Shown in pieces: positions 1 to 8,909 of a DNA stretch of 64,000 nucleotides (its first letter is position 1; each line of letters begins with the position of its first letter). Made by a program: the position numbers and the translations under genes. A model generated the notes under the pieces. That model did not search any database, was not told the DNA's origin, and was given only the letters and a program-made list of their open reading frames with translations. The stretch lies in NCBI GenBank assembly GCA_946222675.1, contig CAMIMA010000001.1:404835-468834 (forward strand), given 5' to 3'. This DNA is from an uncultured Candidatus Saccharibacteria bacterium. GTDB taxonomy: Bacteria > Patescibacteriota > Saccharimonadia > Saccharimonadales > Saccharimonadaceae.

Positions 1-895
1 AGTTGTGTGAGCCGGTGATAGCGACTTTTTTACCATCTGGCATGGTGAAAATAGCAAACTTGGCGTGAATATAGCAGTCGCGCGTATAGAGGTTGTGCAT
101 ACTAGCGACAAGCTTTGATGAACCAATAAGGATTTTATTCAGTTTACTGTCAGCAAGTGATTTACGATTGAAGTAGACCTCGGCTGGCTTACTGGCGATT
201 TCTTTACCTAGTTTGCCACTCGGGCAATATTGCGATACTAAAGTGATGTGCTTGGCTTGTTTGGCTAATTGCAGTGCACGACTGTAGATTAGCGAGCGAT
301 TCATCTTGCCGCTGTCGATTAGTGCTGTGCCATATGGCAGAATAATAGACTTATTGATGCGGTGTTTGGGGTTTTGGTTAATAGCTTCGATATTAAGTTG
401 TTCGGTAGCTAGCTTAGTGGCTAGTTTGGAATCGATTATACTAAACATATAATCAGCTTGCTTGGTAACAGCTACGCCTTCAGTATTGACCCCGCCAAAT
501 GTAAAGACAGTATCGTCGATGACGCACCACTTTGAGTGAGTTCGACCAATGCAGAGTGGTACATTGTAGCAGCCGAGCCAAGAGAACTTCGCGCCTGCCG
601 CGGTTAATTGTTTGCGAATCTGGTCGGATTTGCGGCTAGTGACGCCGGCAAGAAATTTGTAGATATTGCGTGTATGCTGCTCGGCATACATGAAAGTCAT
701 AAAATCAGCCATGACGTGCACATCAACTCCACGTTTAGCGGCGGTGATTAGGGCGTCAATTAATGGTTGAGTGGCGCCATCTTCAAAAAGAGTTAGACTA
801 GTTAGATAAATGCGAGCCTGGGCTTTCTTGGCGCAACTAGTTACTTCGTCAATATAATCTTTTGGCAACAATAATTTTGGTGTTGCATGCAACAT
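1..895 (-). CDS. Phospholipase D-like (HKD) protein, 3'-truncated by window edge
   Basis: The reading frame starts at an ATG (895-893) and runs off the left end, about 298 codons visible. Two HKD half-sites can be read: one centred on THSKWCVIDD followed by FGGVN, and a second on YIHAKFAIF...TGSH near the truncated end. This is the bipartite active site of the phospholipase D/cardiolipin synthase superfamily, where each half supplies a His and Lys for phosphodiester transfer. No N-terminal signal or membrane segment is visible: the protein begins MLHATPKLLL and goes straight into the fold. Cardiolipin synthase-like lipid transfer is the commonest role in small bacteria, but soluble PLD-fold nucleases cannot be excluded. 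It is divergent from the next gene. Confidence 0.75.
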   Translation of the reverse strand, partial: MLHATPKLLLPKDYIDEVTSCAKKAQARIYLTSLTLFEDGATQPLIDALITAAKRGVDVHVMADFMTFMYAEQHTRNIYKFLAGVTSRKSDQIRKQLTAAGAKFSWLGCYNVPLCIGRTHSKWCVIDDTVFTFGGVNTEGVAVTKQADYMFSIIDSKLATKLATEQLNIEAINQNPKHRINKSIILPYGTALIDSGKMNRSLIYSRALQLAKQAKHITLVSQYCPSGKLGKEIASKPAEVYFNRKSLADSKLNKILIGSSKLVASMHNLYTRDCYIHAKFAIFTMPDGKKVAITGSHN

Positions 896-975
896 AACTA
901 TATTATACCAAAAACAACTTGCATATCATAATATGCTTGTGCTATTATATTTGTAAGATAACTTAGGGAGGGCAT

Positions 976-1692
976 GTGGATATACCATCAGTATTTGCTA
1001 ACGGAAATGTTAGCGCGACAGTATCAACTGCGAGCAATTCGACTGCGAGTCAACCAGTGCTAAATTCAGCTACAACTGATTTTGGGCTTGACCCATTAGC
1101 CGGTTATGGCTTAGGCGGTGAACCAATTGGCGCCAACGGTAAGCGCGAGGAGTTAATCACTAATGAGACCATTAATACTAGCGATAAGTCGAAAGTAGGT
1201 AATTTTAGTGAGATTCAAGATGAGCCAGAACCAGCTCCGGCCCCAGCACCGGTTGTTGCCGCTTCTACCAACCCAATGGATCCAACCTTTAATGTAACTG
1301 ACCCAGTGAAGCTAGATTTTATTAAGACATATACTAGCGAATACGATGCTACGGTCACGCGCGCGTTAGCTGCTGTTCAGTCGCTACTTAAGTCAATCGA
1401 TGATACAGTGAAAAATCATACGGATGATATCGCCATCCCGGAGTCAGCAAATGAATTTATCGATCAAGCGCCAGCTGGCGGACGAGTGCCAAAGTTTGAC
1501 GATGCACAAAACATCGTACGTACCGTAATGGAGAAGGCTAATACCGCTAAGTCGCAATCTGAGGAAGCAGCGCGTGAAGCAGCGAAGATTTACGACGACA
1601 TTCAGCAATTTAAACGCGATACTGAGGACGAAGTTGAGTCAATTAAGGCGCGTGATGAGTTTGGCCGTACCGAATCAAATATGGTAAAATAA
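976..1692 (+). CDS. Hypothetical coiled-coil protein upstream of pyrophosphatase
   Basis: A 238-residue soluble protein of no family I recognise. GTG at 976 is the only usable start, because an in-frame TAG lies 12 nt upstream; a GGGAGGG Shine-Dalgarno sits unusually close (966-972). Residues 1-75 are Ser/Thr/Asn-rich and probably disordered. A short EPEPAPAPAPV linker lies near residues 82-92. The C-terminal two thirds is predicted helical, with an Ala/Glu/Lys-rich coiled-coil-like stretch from about 185 to 225. There is no signal peptide or membrane segment. It lies 21 nt upstream of ppa and is probably co-transcribed. A scaffold or envelope-associated structural role would be guesswork. 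Confidence 0.7.
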   Translation: MDIPSVFANGNVSATVSTASNSTASQPVLNSATTDFGLDPLAGYGLGGEPIGANGKREELITNETINTSDKSKVGNFSEIQDEPEPAPAPAPVVAASTNPMDPTFNVTDPVKLDFIKTYTSEYDATVTRALAAVQSLLKSIDDTVKNHTDDIAIPESANEFIDQAPAGGRVPKFDDAQNIVRTVMEKANTAKSQSEEAAREAAKIYDDIQQFKRDTEDEVESIKARDEFGRTESNMVK

Positions 1693-1713
1693 CCGTATAA
1701 CAGAAGGAGATTT

Positions 1714-2241
1714 ATGGACTGGAACGAAGTATTTGATGCCGGTGACGTTGATGCTGGTATTATCAATGTAGTAAATGAAATCCCAAAGGGTAGCAATAAT
1801 AAAATTGAGTGGCGCCGCAACAAAAAAGTAATGGCGCTCGACCGCGTAGAACCAAAAGTGTTTGCTAAGCCAACCAATTACGGGTTTATTCCGCAGACAT
1901 TAGATGAAGATGGCGACGAACTAGACGCTCTTATTTTGACTGATGACCCACTGCCAACTGGCGTGGTGGTAGAAGCTCGCGTTTTGGGTGTATTAAAGTT
2001 TGTTGATGGTGGTGAAGTGGACGACAAAGTGATTGTTGTTCCAGCCGACGACCGCGAGACGGGTAATAAATATCAGACGATTGACGACGTCCCAGCACAG
2101 CTAAAGAAGCAAATTGAGTTTCATTTTGCACACTACAAGGACCTTAAGAAGCCTGGTTCGACTGAAGTTAAGGGTATTGAAGGTTTAGACGCTGCTAAAG
2201 CGGTGATTCGTGAAGCACAGCAACGTTGGGCAAATCGCTAA
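1714..2241 (+). CDS. ppa: Inorganic pyrophosphatase (soluble family I)
   Basis: At 175 aa this matches the usual length of bacterial family I pyrophosphatases. It hydrolyses the PPi released by nucleic acid, tRNA and nucleotide-sugar synthesis, pulling those reactions forward. The signature DGDELDALIL (residues about 70-79) carries the metal-binding aspartates. NYGFIPQTL and the later VVPADDR and HYKDLKKPG segments are further family landmarks. ATG at 1714 is preceded by AGAAGGAG. The gene ends just before a bidirectional terminator shared with the convergent rel gene. Confidence 0.95.
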   Translation: MDWNEVFDAGDVDAGIINVVNEIPKGSNNKIEWRRNKKVMALDRVEPKVFAKPTNYGFIPQTLDEDGDELDALILTDDPLPTGVVVEARVLGVLKFVDGGEVDDKVIVVPADDRETGNKYQTIDDVPAQLKKQIEFHFAHYKDLKKPGSTEVKGIEGLDAAKAVIREAQQRWANR

Positions 2242-2249
2242 AAGCCTAG

Positions 2250-2284
2250 TTAATAAAATAAGCACCCTACGGGGTGCTTATTAA
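2250..2284. terminator. Bidirectional intrinsic terminator between ppa and rel
   Basis: The hairpin AAGCACCC-TAC-GGGGTGCTT is flanked by an A-rich run on the left and a T-rich run on the right. It can therefore terminate both the rightward ppa transcript and the leftward rel transcript, whose stop codon is at 2294. Confidence 0.85.
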
Positions 2285-2293
2285 TTTTGTCGG

Positions 2294-3778
2294 CTATTGA
2301 TTAATCTGGTTATTCTTACTAAGTTGGTTGCGTAATTTGCGCCGTGCGCGACCGGTAGCGATTTTATTTAGCCAATCAAGGTGCGGAATGACATTTTTAC
2401 GTGTAATCACTTCTACGACATCGCCTGACTTAAGTGGTGTATCGAACTTAACCAGTCGCCCATTAACCATAAAGCCAGCAGCTTTGGCGGCTACGTCGGA
2501 GTGAACTTGGTAGGCAAAGTCGAGTGGCAAGGCGCCAGATGGTAAGTCGAAGATATCGCCGCGTGGTGAATAGACAAAAATGCGGTCGGAGAACAGATTG
2601 ACTTTAAAGGCGTCAAAGTTGACTTGCTTACCGGCGCGCAATTTAGCGGCAGCCACTTGGAGTTCATGAATCCAGTTTAGGTTGGCTGGTAGGGGCGCTA
2701 ATCCGCCGCGTTTATAAGTATCGGTTAGCTTTTGCTCGTTGTAATGGAACGATGCCGCAAGACCGCGCTCGGCGTATTCATGCATTTGTTTAGTGCGAAT
2801 CTGAAACTCTACGACTTGGCCTTCGGGTGTAGTCACGGTAGTGTGCAGTGACTGGTAGCCGTTGGTTTTTGGTCGCGCAATGTAGTCTTTGATGCGCCCC
2901 GGCATCGGAGTATACATTTGGTGAAGTAAGCCGAGTACAAGGTAGCAAGACGAGACGTCGTCGGTGATGACACGTAGCGCCATGAGGTCGTAGATGTCGT
3001 TAATGTCGGAGTGCTTAGTCAACTTTTTATGGAGCGAATAAACTGATTTAATACGTCCTTCTACATGACAAGGGATTTTTTCTTCGGCTAACTTTTTGCT
3101 TACTTCATTACGAACTTGGTCGATAGTCTGTTTGCTTTCACTGATTCTTCGGTCAATTAAGGCGCGTAATTTCTCATAACGCTTCGGCGCAAGGTACTTA
3201 AAGCTTAAATCCTCAATCTCAACGCGTACTCGCCCCATGTTGAGCCGGTCGGCGAGCGGGCCAAATACCTCAAGGCTTTCACGTGCTTTTTTAAGTTGTT
3301 TTTCACGGGTTTGATATTGGAGTGTGCGCAGATTGTGTAGGCGGTCAGCCAATTTAATAATGATGACACGGACGTCGGCGCCAATGGCGACTAATAGCTT
3401 AGTTAGGTTGTCTTTAGTTTTTGGTAAATAGTGAGTAATATCATCGCGTCCACTACGTGCCTTACTGATTTTAGTGACGCCATCAACCAATAACGCTACG
3501 TCGTCGCCAAATTTTGCGCCGATTTCGCTTAAATCTGTGCCGGTATCTTCAGCGACATCATGTAGTAGACCGGCGACGACAGAGTCGCGGTCCATGTTCC
3601 ATTCACAGAGAATTGTCGCAACAGCAATTGGGTGGATGATATATGGTTCGCCGCTGAGGCGCTTTTGGCCAGCGTGCTTCTCGGTGGCAAAATCAAGTGC
3701 TAAGACGATTTTTTGGTAGTCTTTATCGTCCGCAAATTTTTGCCGTGCGAGCTTTAAAAATTCTGTTGCTTCTTTCAT
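2294..3778 (-). CDS. rel: Rel/SpoT-family (p)ppGpp synthetase/hydrolase, short form
   Basis: A 494-aa RelA/SpoT homologue that makes and degrades the stringent-response alarmone. The HD hydrolase domain (about 1-190) looks intact: H49, H73-D74, E77-D78 and the LADRLHNLRTL helix (143-153). The synthetase domain (about 230-350) has the RIKDYIARPKTNGYQSLH loop (295-312) and the catalytic Glu in VEFQIRT (about 324). A TGS domain follows (about 398-460). The protein ends soon after, so the helical, zinc-finger/RIS and ACT domains of the usual ~700-740 aa protein are absent. These normally couple the enzyme to stalled ribosomes. The start codon is preceded only by an extended -10 box, suggesting a leaderless mRNA. 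Confidence 0.93.
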   Translation of the reverse strand: MKEATEFLKLARQKFADDKDYQKIVLALDFATEKHAGQKRLSGEPYIIHPIAVATILCEWNMDRDSVVAGLLHDVAEDTGTDLSEIGAKFGDDVALLVDGVTKISKARSGRDDITHYLPKTKDNLTKLLVAIGADVRVIIIKLADRLHNLRTLQYQTREKQLKKARESLEVFGPLADRLNMGRVRVEIEDLSFKYLAPKRYEKLRALIDRRISESKQTIDQVRNEVSKKLAEEKIPCHVEGRIKSVYSLHKKLTKHSDINDIYDLMALRVITDDVSSCYLVLGLLHQMYTPMPGRIKDYIARPKTNGYQSLHTTVTTPEGQVVEFQIRTKQMHEYAERGLAASFHYNEQKLTDTYKRGGLAPLPANLNWIHELQVAAAKLRAGKQVNFDAFKVNLFSDRIFVYSPRGDIFDLPSGALPLDFAYQVHSDVAAKAAGFMVNGRLVKFDTPLKSGDVVEVITRKNVIPHLDWLNKIATGRARRKLRNQLSKNNQINQ

Positions 3779-3784
3779 ATGACA

Positions 3785-3793
3785 ATTATAGCA
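3785..3793 (-). promoter_or_regulatory. Extended -10 promoter giving leaderless rel
   Basis: On the minus strand TGC-TATAAT occupies 3793-3785 and the rel ATG begins at 3778, leaving 6 nt between. That places the expected +1 at or next to the A of the ATG. There is no Shine-Dalgarno. Confidence 0.7.
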
Positions 3794-3799
3794 CTTTAC

Positions 3800-3827
3800 T
3801 GGACAAAATAAGCATTAGCGTTATAAT
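3800..3827 (+). promoter_or_regulatory. Sigma70-type promoter of the RCC1-repeat gene
   Basis: TGGACA (3800-3805), a 16-nt spacer and TATAAT (3822-3827). The predicted leader is about 43 nt and ends in a G-rich ribosome-binding site before ATG 3877. It is back-to-back with the rel promoter. Confidence 0.65.
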
Positions 3828-3876
3828 ATAACTATTATTCATTAGCGGCCGTAATAATTTAAATTTAGGGGGCGTC

Positions 3877-5808
3877 ATGTTCAAAAAATTTCGGTCGTGT
3901 ATGGTAATTGCGGTAGGTGTAGTATTAATGGCTATGCCGCAAGTAGCATTAGCTGAGGATGTGTTGGTAGATAGCGATGAAGCTACTGCCGCGCTTGATA
4001 CTGTTGACGGAGAAGACCGAGAGGTGGCAGATTCCAATACAGAGACTGCTGACCCTGATATATTTAGCGATTATGCCGATCGGGCTGATTTAGGCGCTGG
4101 TGTCAATAATTCTAACACAGATAAGAAATCAGAGAACAATCTGAGCGATAAGGCTGATGACAAGCCATATGGTTTGAGTGCTAATTCTGGTTCAACGTTG
4201 GGCGGTGATGTTATTACTTTGCACAGTCCATATCTGTCGGGTGAAGTTCGTAAGCCAATTGGCAATATAAAAGACTATGCAAGGGGTGATAACCATGAGC
4301 TGGCGTTGTTGGATGATGGTTCGGTTGTGGTTTGGGGCGATAATACTCAAGGGCAACTTGGTTACCAGCCCGATAGTAGTCATATTAATGCGCAGCATGC
4401 GGTGACTGTTAAGCTGCCAAAGGCTGCATCTGCTATTGCGGCAAAGCATAACGCATCAGTGGCACTGTTGGAGGATGGTACGGTTTATTTCTGGGGTGAT
4501 GGAAAATTCGAGCCGCAACAACTGACGTTAGCTGACGGTAGAGTAATTAGCATTAGTCTTGTTGGGGAGAAAAATGCTACTGGCGTGGTTATGCGGACTT
4601 GCCGTAGTGATAATTGTGGTACTGATGCTGATGGCGTGGCTATATGGTCGTCTTTAAAGCAGCAAGTTATGGCGTATGATTTTGGCGCTAAGGTACGCGA
4701 AATTGCAGTTAACCCGACGTCGCATGATATAGCGGCGATTACTTCTGATATGTTATATACTTGGTCACTTGGGCTTAAACTAAATTCGTTGGGTGGTAAG
4801 TTTAACTTGGACCCAAAGAGCAGTGGTTTATTGCATGTAGCAGCTGGCGATATTAATAGAAAGCAGGCATTTTTGGTGTCTGATGGTGGTGCGTTATTTA
4901 CACGCGGTGGCAGCGCCGAGTATAGCAGTGTGGCGAATTTACCGGCCGCGAATAGCATTACACAGTTATTAAACGATGGCTGGGAGGGATATTTTGCATT
5001 AAACGACGCCGGAGATGTTTTTATGTGGTATTTAAACGGCAAGCAGTGGAATCAAATTGCTACACCGGAGGGCGAGCAGATTATTAAATTGCTAGCATTA
5101 CAACCACACGGCAATAAATACACTGCGGGTGTGGTGCTTGGCCTGAGCGCTAACGGTAGACTATATGAGTTGCATACTGGTAACGAAGCTATACCAGACA
5201 TCACGCCTGATTTAACAGTGCCTACGGGTAAAAATGAACATTTGCTCAAAAAGATATTTTTTGGTGGTGTAGAGTTGGATACTGATAAAATTGAATATTT
5301 AGATGACAATACGGTGCGGTTTTCCGTGCCGCCGTCTTTACATGCTGGTGCAGTGGCGGTGTCTATGGAAGATATTAATGGGCGCAAATGGCCGGTGGGC
5401 GAATACAACTATATTAAATCGCAAGTAATGAGTGGCAATCAATTACTGCCGTCGGTTGCTCCAGATGCTAGTGGTGAACATTCGTCTACTACCACAAAGC
5501 CGTCGTCTACTATTGTTAAGCCGTATGATAGTAGTAAATTATTGCTAAGCAATAAGCCTAAATCAAGTATAGATAAGACGAAGTCAGACGACCAAGTAAA
5601 GAAGTTAAAGCGTGAGGTGTCAGATAAGATAGCCCAGTTTAAAGATAGACTCAAGCAATACACTACCATGCAGAAGCAACACGATAAATTGGCTGCGGTT
5701 CAGAGTAAAATGTTGGGTGGCAGGCAACCAAAGCTAGCACCGTACGGTAGTTACGGCTCTTACTCTCACGGCAAGTATGGCGCGCCAAATACCGGCGCGG
5801 AGCTATGA
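3877..5808 (+). CDS. Secreted RCC1-repeat / IPT-TIG-like protein
   Basis: A 643-aa exported protein. An N-terminal signal peptide (basic MFKKFRS, hydrophobic core, AxA cleavage near residues 24-26, PQVALA|ED) predicts Sec export. An acidic, probably disordered stretch follows to about residue 105. Next comes a TIG-like strand (SGSTLGGDVITL) and several RCC1-type beta-propeller repeats recognisable by DDGSVVVWGDNTQGQLG and EDGTVYFWGD (residues about 140-420). A second TIG-like module (about 455-515) and a basic coiled coil (about 565-610) with a Gly/Tyr-rich tail complete it. There is no lipobox, LPxTG or C-terminal membrane helix. A propeller with Ig-like modules suggests an extracellular or wall-associated binding protein, possibly for host contact; that role is inference. 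Confidence 0.8.
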   Translation: MFKKFRSCMVIAVGVVLMAMPQVALAEDVLVDSDEATAALDTVDGEDREVADSNTETADPDIFSDYADRADLGAGVNNSNTDKKSENNLSDKADDKPYGLSANSGSTLGGDVITLHSPYLSGEVRKPIGNIKDYARGDNHELALLDDGSVVVWGDNTQGQLGYQPDSSHINAQHAVTVKLPKAASAIAAKHNASVALLEDGTVYFWGDGKFEPQQLTLADGRVISISLVGEKNATGVVMRTCRSDNCGTDADGVAIWSSLKQQVMAYDFGAKVREIAVNPTSHDIAAITSDMLYTWSLGLKLNSLGGKFNLDPKSSGLLHVAAGDINRKQAFLVSDGGALFTRGGSAEYSSVANLPAANSITQLLNDGWEGYFALNDAGDVFMWYLNGKQWNQIATPEGEQIIKLLALQPHGNKYTAGVVLGLSANGRLYELHTGNEAIPDITPDLTVPTGKNEHLLKKIFFGGVELDTDKIEYLDDNTVRFSVPPSLHAGAVAVSMEDINGRKWPVGEYNYIKSQVMSGNQLLPSVAPDASGEHSSTTTKPSSTIVKPYDSSKLLLSNKPKSSIDKTKSDDQVKKLKREVSDKIAQFKDRLKQYTTMQKQHDKLAAVQSKMLGGRQPKLAPYGSYGSYSHGKYGAPNTGAEL

Positions 5809-5835
5809 TATTGAATTATTTCTATTTTTTGTTAA

Positions 5836-6876
<1,041 letters not shown>

Positions 6877-6896
6877 CTAGCTAGATACATAATTAA

Positions 6897-6925
6897 ATTA
6901 GCCCTTTATTAAGGGCTAATTTTTG
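6897..6925 (+). terminator. Intrinsic terminator after gapA
   Basis: The inverted repeat TTAGCCCTT-TATT-AAGGGCTAA is followed by TTTTTG. Confidence 0.85.
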
Positions 6926-6935
6926 TTAAATGTTA

Positions 6936-6941
6936 TATAAT
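6936..6941 (+). promoter_or_regulatory. -10 box upstream of the rpiB operon
   Basis: TATAAT at 6936-6941, between the gapA terminator and the TAGGAGGG Shine-Dalgarno of rpiB. I could not assign a convincing -35. Confidence 0.5.
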
Positions 6942-6963
6942 AATACTGTAAATAGGAGGGTAA

Positions 6964-7416
6964 ATGATTTACTTGGGTGCCGACCATCAGGGTTTTTATC
7001 TAAAAAACAAAATAGCAGATTATTTAACAAAGCAAGGTTATCAAATAGCGGATTGCTCAAACCAAAAGTTTGATCCAGATGATGATTTTCCGGAGTTTGC
7101 GCATCGTGCGGCAGTTAAGCTAGTTGATGAGGTTGATGATATCGACCAGGCTATTTTGATTTGTGGTGGCGGTCAGGGGATGGCAATGGCAGCTAATCGC
7201 ACCAAGGGAGTGCGGGCAATTGTTGCTACCTCAGTATCTGACGCGCGTTATGGCCGTAATGATAATGATGCTAATTGTCTCTGTTTGCCGGCGCGTGTAT
7301 TAGACAAAGATTATAACGAACCGCTCTGGAAGGATATTATAGACACTTTCCTAAAGACGCCGTTTGCCGGCGCTGAGCGCTATATTCGTCGTAATAAAGA
7401 GCTAGACGAGCTATGA
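6964..7416 (+). CDS. rpiB: Ribose-5-phosphate isomerase B (RpiB/LacAB family)
   Basis: A 150-aa sugar-phosphate isomerase that interconverts ribose-5-P and ribulose-5-P. Family features: the N-terminal YLGADHQG metal-free substrate loop, the LICGGGQGMAMAANR phosphate-binding segment (about 61-75) and DNDANCLCLPARV (about 100-112). The usual active-site Cys in the CGTG-like loop corresponds here to the Cys of ICGGGQG. Good Shine-Dalgarno (TAGGAGGG). The stop overlaps the start of the next gene by 4 nt (ATGA), so the two are translationally coupled. Confidence 0.92.
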   Translation: MIYLGADHQGFYLKNKIADYLTKQGYQIADCSNQKFDPDDDFPEFAHRAAVKLVDEVDDIDQAILICGGGQGMAMAANRTKGVRAIVATSVSDARYGRNDNDANCLCLPARVLDKDYNEPLWKDIIDTFLKTPFAGAERYIRRNKELDEL

Positions 7417-8069
7417 CCTACATTGTGCCTACCATTACTACTGATGACCCTGCGGTGTATCAGCGGCGCATGCAGGAATTTGCGCAGTTTGCGCCGGCAA
7501 TTCACATTGATATTACGGACGGTCAGTTTGCGCCAAGTGAGACGGTTAATTTAAATCAGATTTATTGGCGGCAGTTTGAGCCATTTGATGCTAAAATTGT
7601 ATTGCATTTGATGATGCACGATCCAGCTACTTGGGTGGATCAGATTGTCTCCTTGCATTCTGATTTGGTAATTGTTCACGCTGAGGCTAGTGCAGCAGCA
7701 AAATTACCTAGTTTGGCGCAACATTTAGCTAAGTTTGGTATTGAATTTGGCATAGCATTATTGCCTGAAACGCAGCCAGAGTCGGCAGCTGAACTGATTA
7801 AACTGGCGCAGCATGTGTTGATTTTTGGTGGTCATCTGGGCTATCAAGGTGGCACGGCGGATTTAATGCAGCTTAAAAAGGTTGACTTGGTTCGACAAAT
7901 CAACCCGCAAGTTCAGCTTGAGTGGGATGGTGGCGCAAACCAAGATAATGTAGTTGAGTTGCAGCAGGCGGGAATCTCGTGGATTAATGTTGGCGGGGCG
8001 ATTAGTCATGCGCCAAACGCTCGTGTTGCTTATCAAAAGCTGGCGGCGCTGGTTGGTGAAACGTGTTAA
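7413..8069 (+). CDS. Ribulose-phosphate 3-epimerase-like protein
   Basis: A 218-aa TIM-barrel protein that probably converts ribulose-5-P to xylulose-5-P, feeding the adjacent transketolase. The metal and catalytic residues of the family appear conserved: HID of IHIDITDG (H31, D33), the His of LHLMMHDP (about residue 67) and the Asp of EWDGGANQDN (about 172). The phosphate-gripping loop differs from the canonical M-V-x-PGFGGQ form (here IFGGHLGYQGG), and the VDGGI motif reads WDGGA. It is therefore a divergent epimerase; a related pentose or hexulose epimerase is possible. It overlaps rpiB by 4 nt. Confidence 0.75.
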   Translation: MTYIVPTITTDDPAVYQRRMQEFAQFAPAIHIDITDGQFAPSETVNLNQIYWRQFEPFDAKIVLHLMMHDPATWVDQIVSLHSDLVIVHAEASAAAKLPSLAQHLAKFGIEFGIALLPETQPESAAELIKLAQHVLIFGGHLGYQGGTADLMQLKKVDLVRQINPQVQLEWDGGANQDNVVELQQAGISWINVGGAISHAPNARVAYQKLAALVGETC

Positions 8070-8072
8070 AAT
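8064..8072 (+). promoter_or_regulatory. Extended -10 inside the end of the epimerase gene, leaderless tktN
   Basis: TGT-TAAAAT (8064-8072) incorporates the TAA stop of the epimerase gene. ATG 8079 of the transketolase N-half follows after 6 nt with no Shine-Dalgarno, so an internal leaderless transcript is likely. Confidence 0.55.
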
Positions 8073-8078
8073 ATAACC

Positions 8079-8909
8079 ATGAACATCACTGAGTCGGAAG
8101 CTGGTATATTGCGCGAACACGCCCGCAATATGCGGCGTAATATTATTAAAATGTTAACTGCGGCAGGGTCGGGGCACACTGCTGGGTCGCTTGATTTGGC
8201 GGATATTTTTGCTAGCTTGTATTTTAAGCTGATGCATTATAATTTTAGTGATCCACACGATACTACGCGGGATTTATTAGTGCTGTCGGCTGGCCATACT
8301 TGTCCAGTGTTGTATGCCGCTCTAGCAGAGGGTGGTGCTATTAAGCCGGATGAGCTAATGAGTTTGCGAAAATTTGGTTCACACTTGCAGGGACATCCGG
8401 AACGAACTGCTTTGCCGTATCTTGAGACTACCTCTGGACCATTAGGTTCAGGCGTGTCGCAGGCGGCGGGCATGGCTTACAGTATTAAATATCTTGACCA
8501 AACTAAGCGCCGAGTCTATTGTGTGACGGGCGACGGTGAATTGGATGAAGGTAATATTTGGGAGGCGGCAATGTTTGCCGGTAAGTCGCATCTAAATAAT
8601 CTGGTGGTATTTGTTGACCGTAATACTATTCAATTATCTGGCAAGACTGAGGATATCATGCCGCTAGAGCCTCTAACCGACAAATGGCGTAACTTTGGCT
8701 GGCTGGTAAAAGTGGTAAATGGTAACGACGTGGCTGAAATATGCAACACTGTGCTGAATTTACCGGAAGATAATAATCAACCAGTAGTAATTATTGCCAA
8801 TACAGTGCCGGCGAAGGGCGTGAGCTTTATGGAAAATGACTATCATTGGCATGGTAAGGTGCCAAATGCGGAACAGGCGCAACAGGCTTTGGAGGAATTA
8901 AATGTATAA
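8079..8909 (+). CDS. Transketolase, N-terminal (TPP pyrophosphate-binding) subunit
   Basis: A 276-aa stand-alone N-half of transketolase, which moves two-carbon units between ketose and aldose phosphates. SGHTAGSLDLADIF near the start and GDGELDEGNIWEA (about 149-161) with the following N form the thiamine diphosphate/Mg site. GPLGSGVSQAAG is also typical. In E. coli and most bacteria this is one ~660-aa polypeptide; here it is split, as in many archaea and CPR genomes. Its stop overlaps the start of the C-half by 8 nt, consistent with coupled 1:1 synthesis. Confidence 0.92.
   Translation: MNITESEAGILREHARNMRRNIIKMLTAAGSGHTAGSLDLADIFASLYFKLMHYNFSDPHDTTRDLLVLSAGHTCPVLYAALAEGGAIKPDELMSLRKFGSHLQGHPERTALPYLETTSGPLGSGVSQAAGMAYSIKYLDQTKRRVYCVTGDGELDEGNIWEAAMFAGKSHLNNLVVFVDRNTIQLSGKTEDIMPLEPLTDKWRNFGWLVKVVNGNDVAEICNTVLNLPEDNNQPVVIIANTVPAKGVSFMENDYHWHGKVPNAEQAQQALEELNV

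Noticed and set aside
4485..5042. Long minus-strand open frame opposite the RCC1-repeat gene
   Set aside because: Shadow frame: it lacks a ribosome-binding site and domain features, while the plus strand encodes a signal peptide and repeats.
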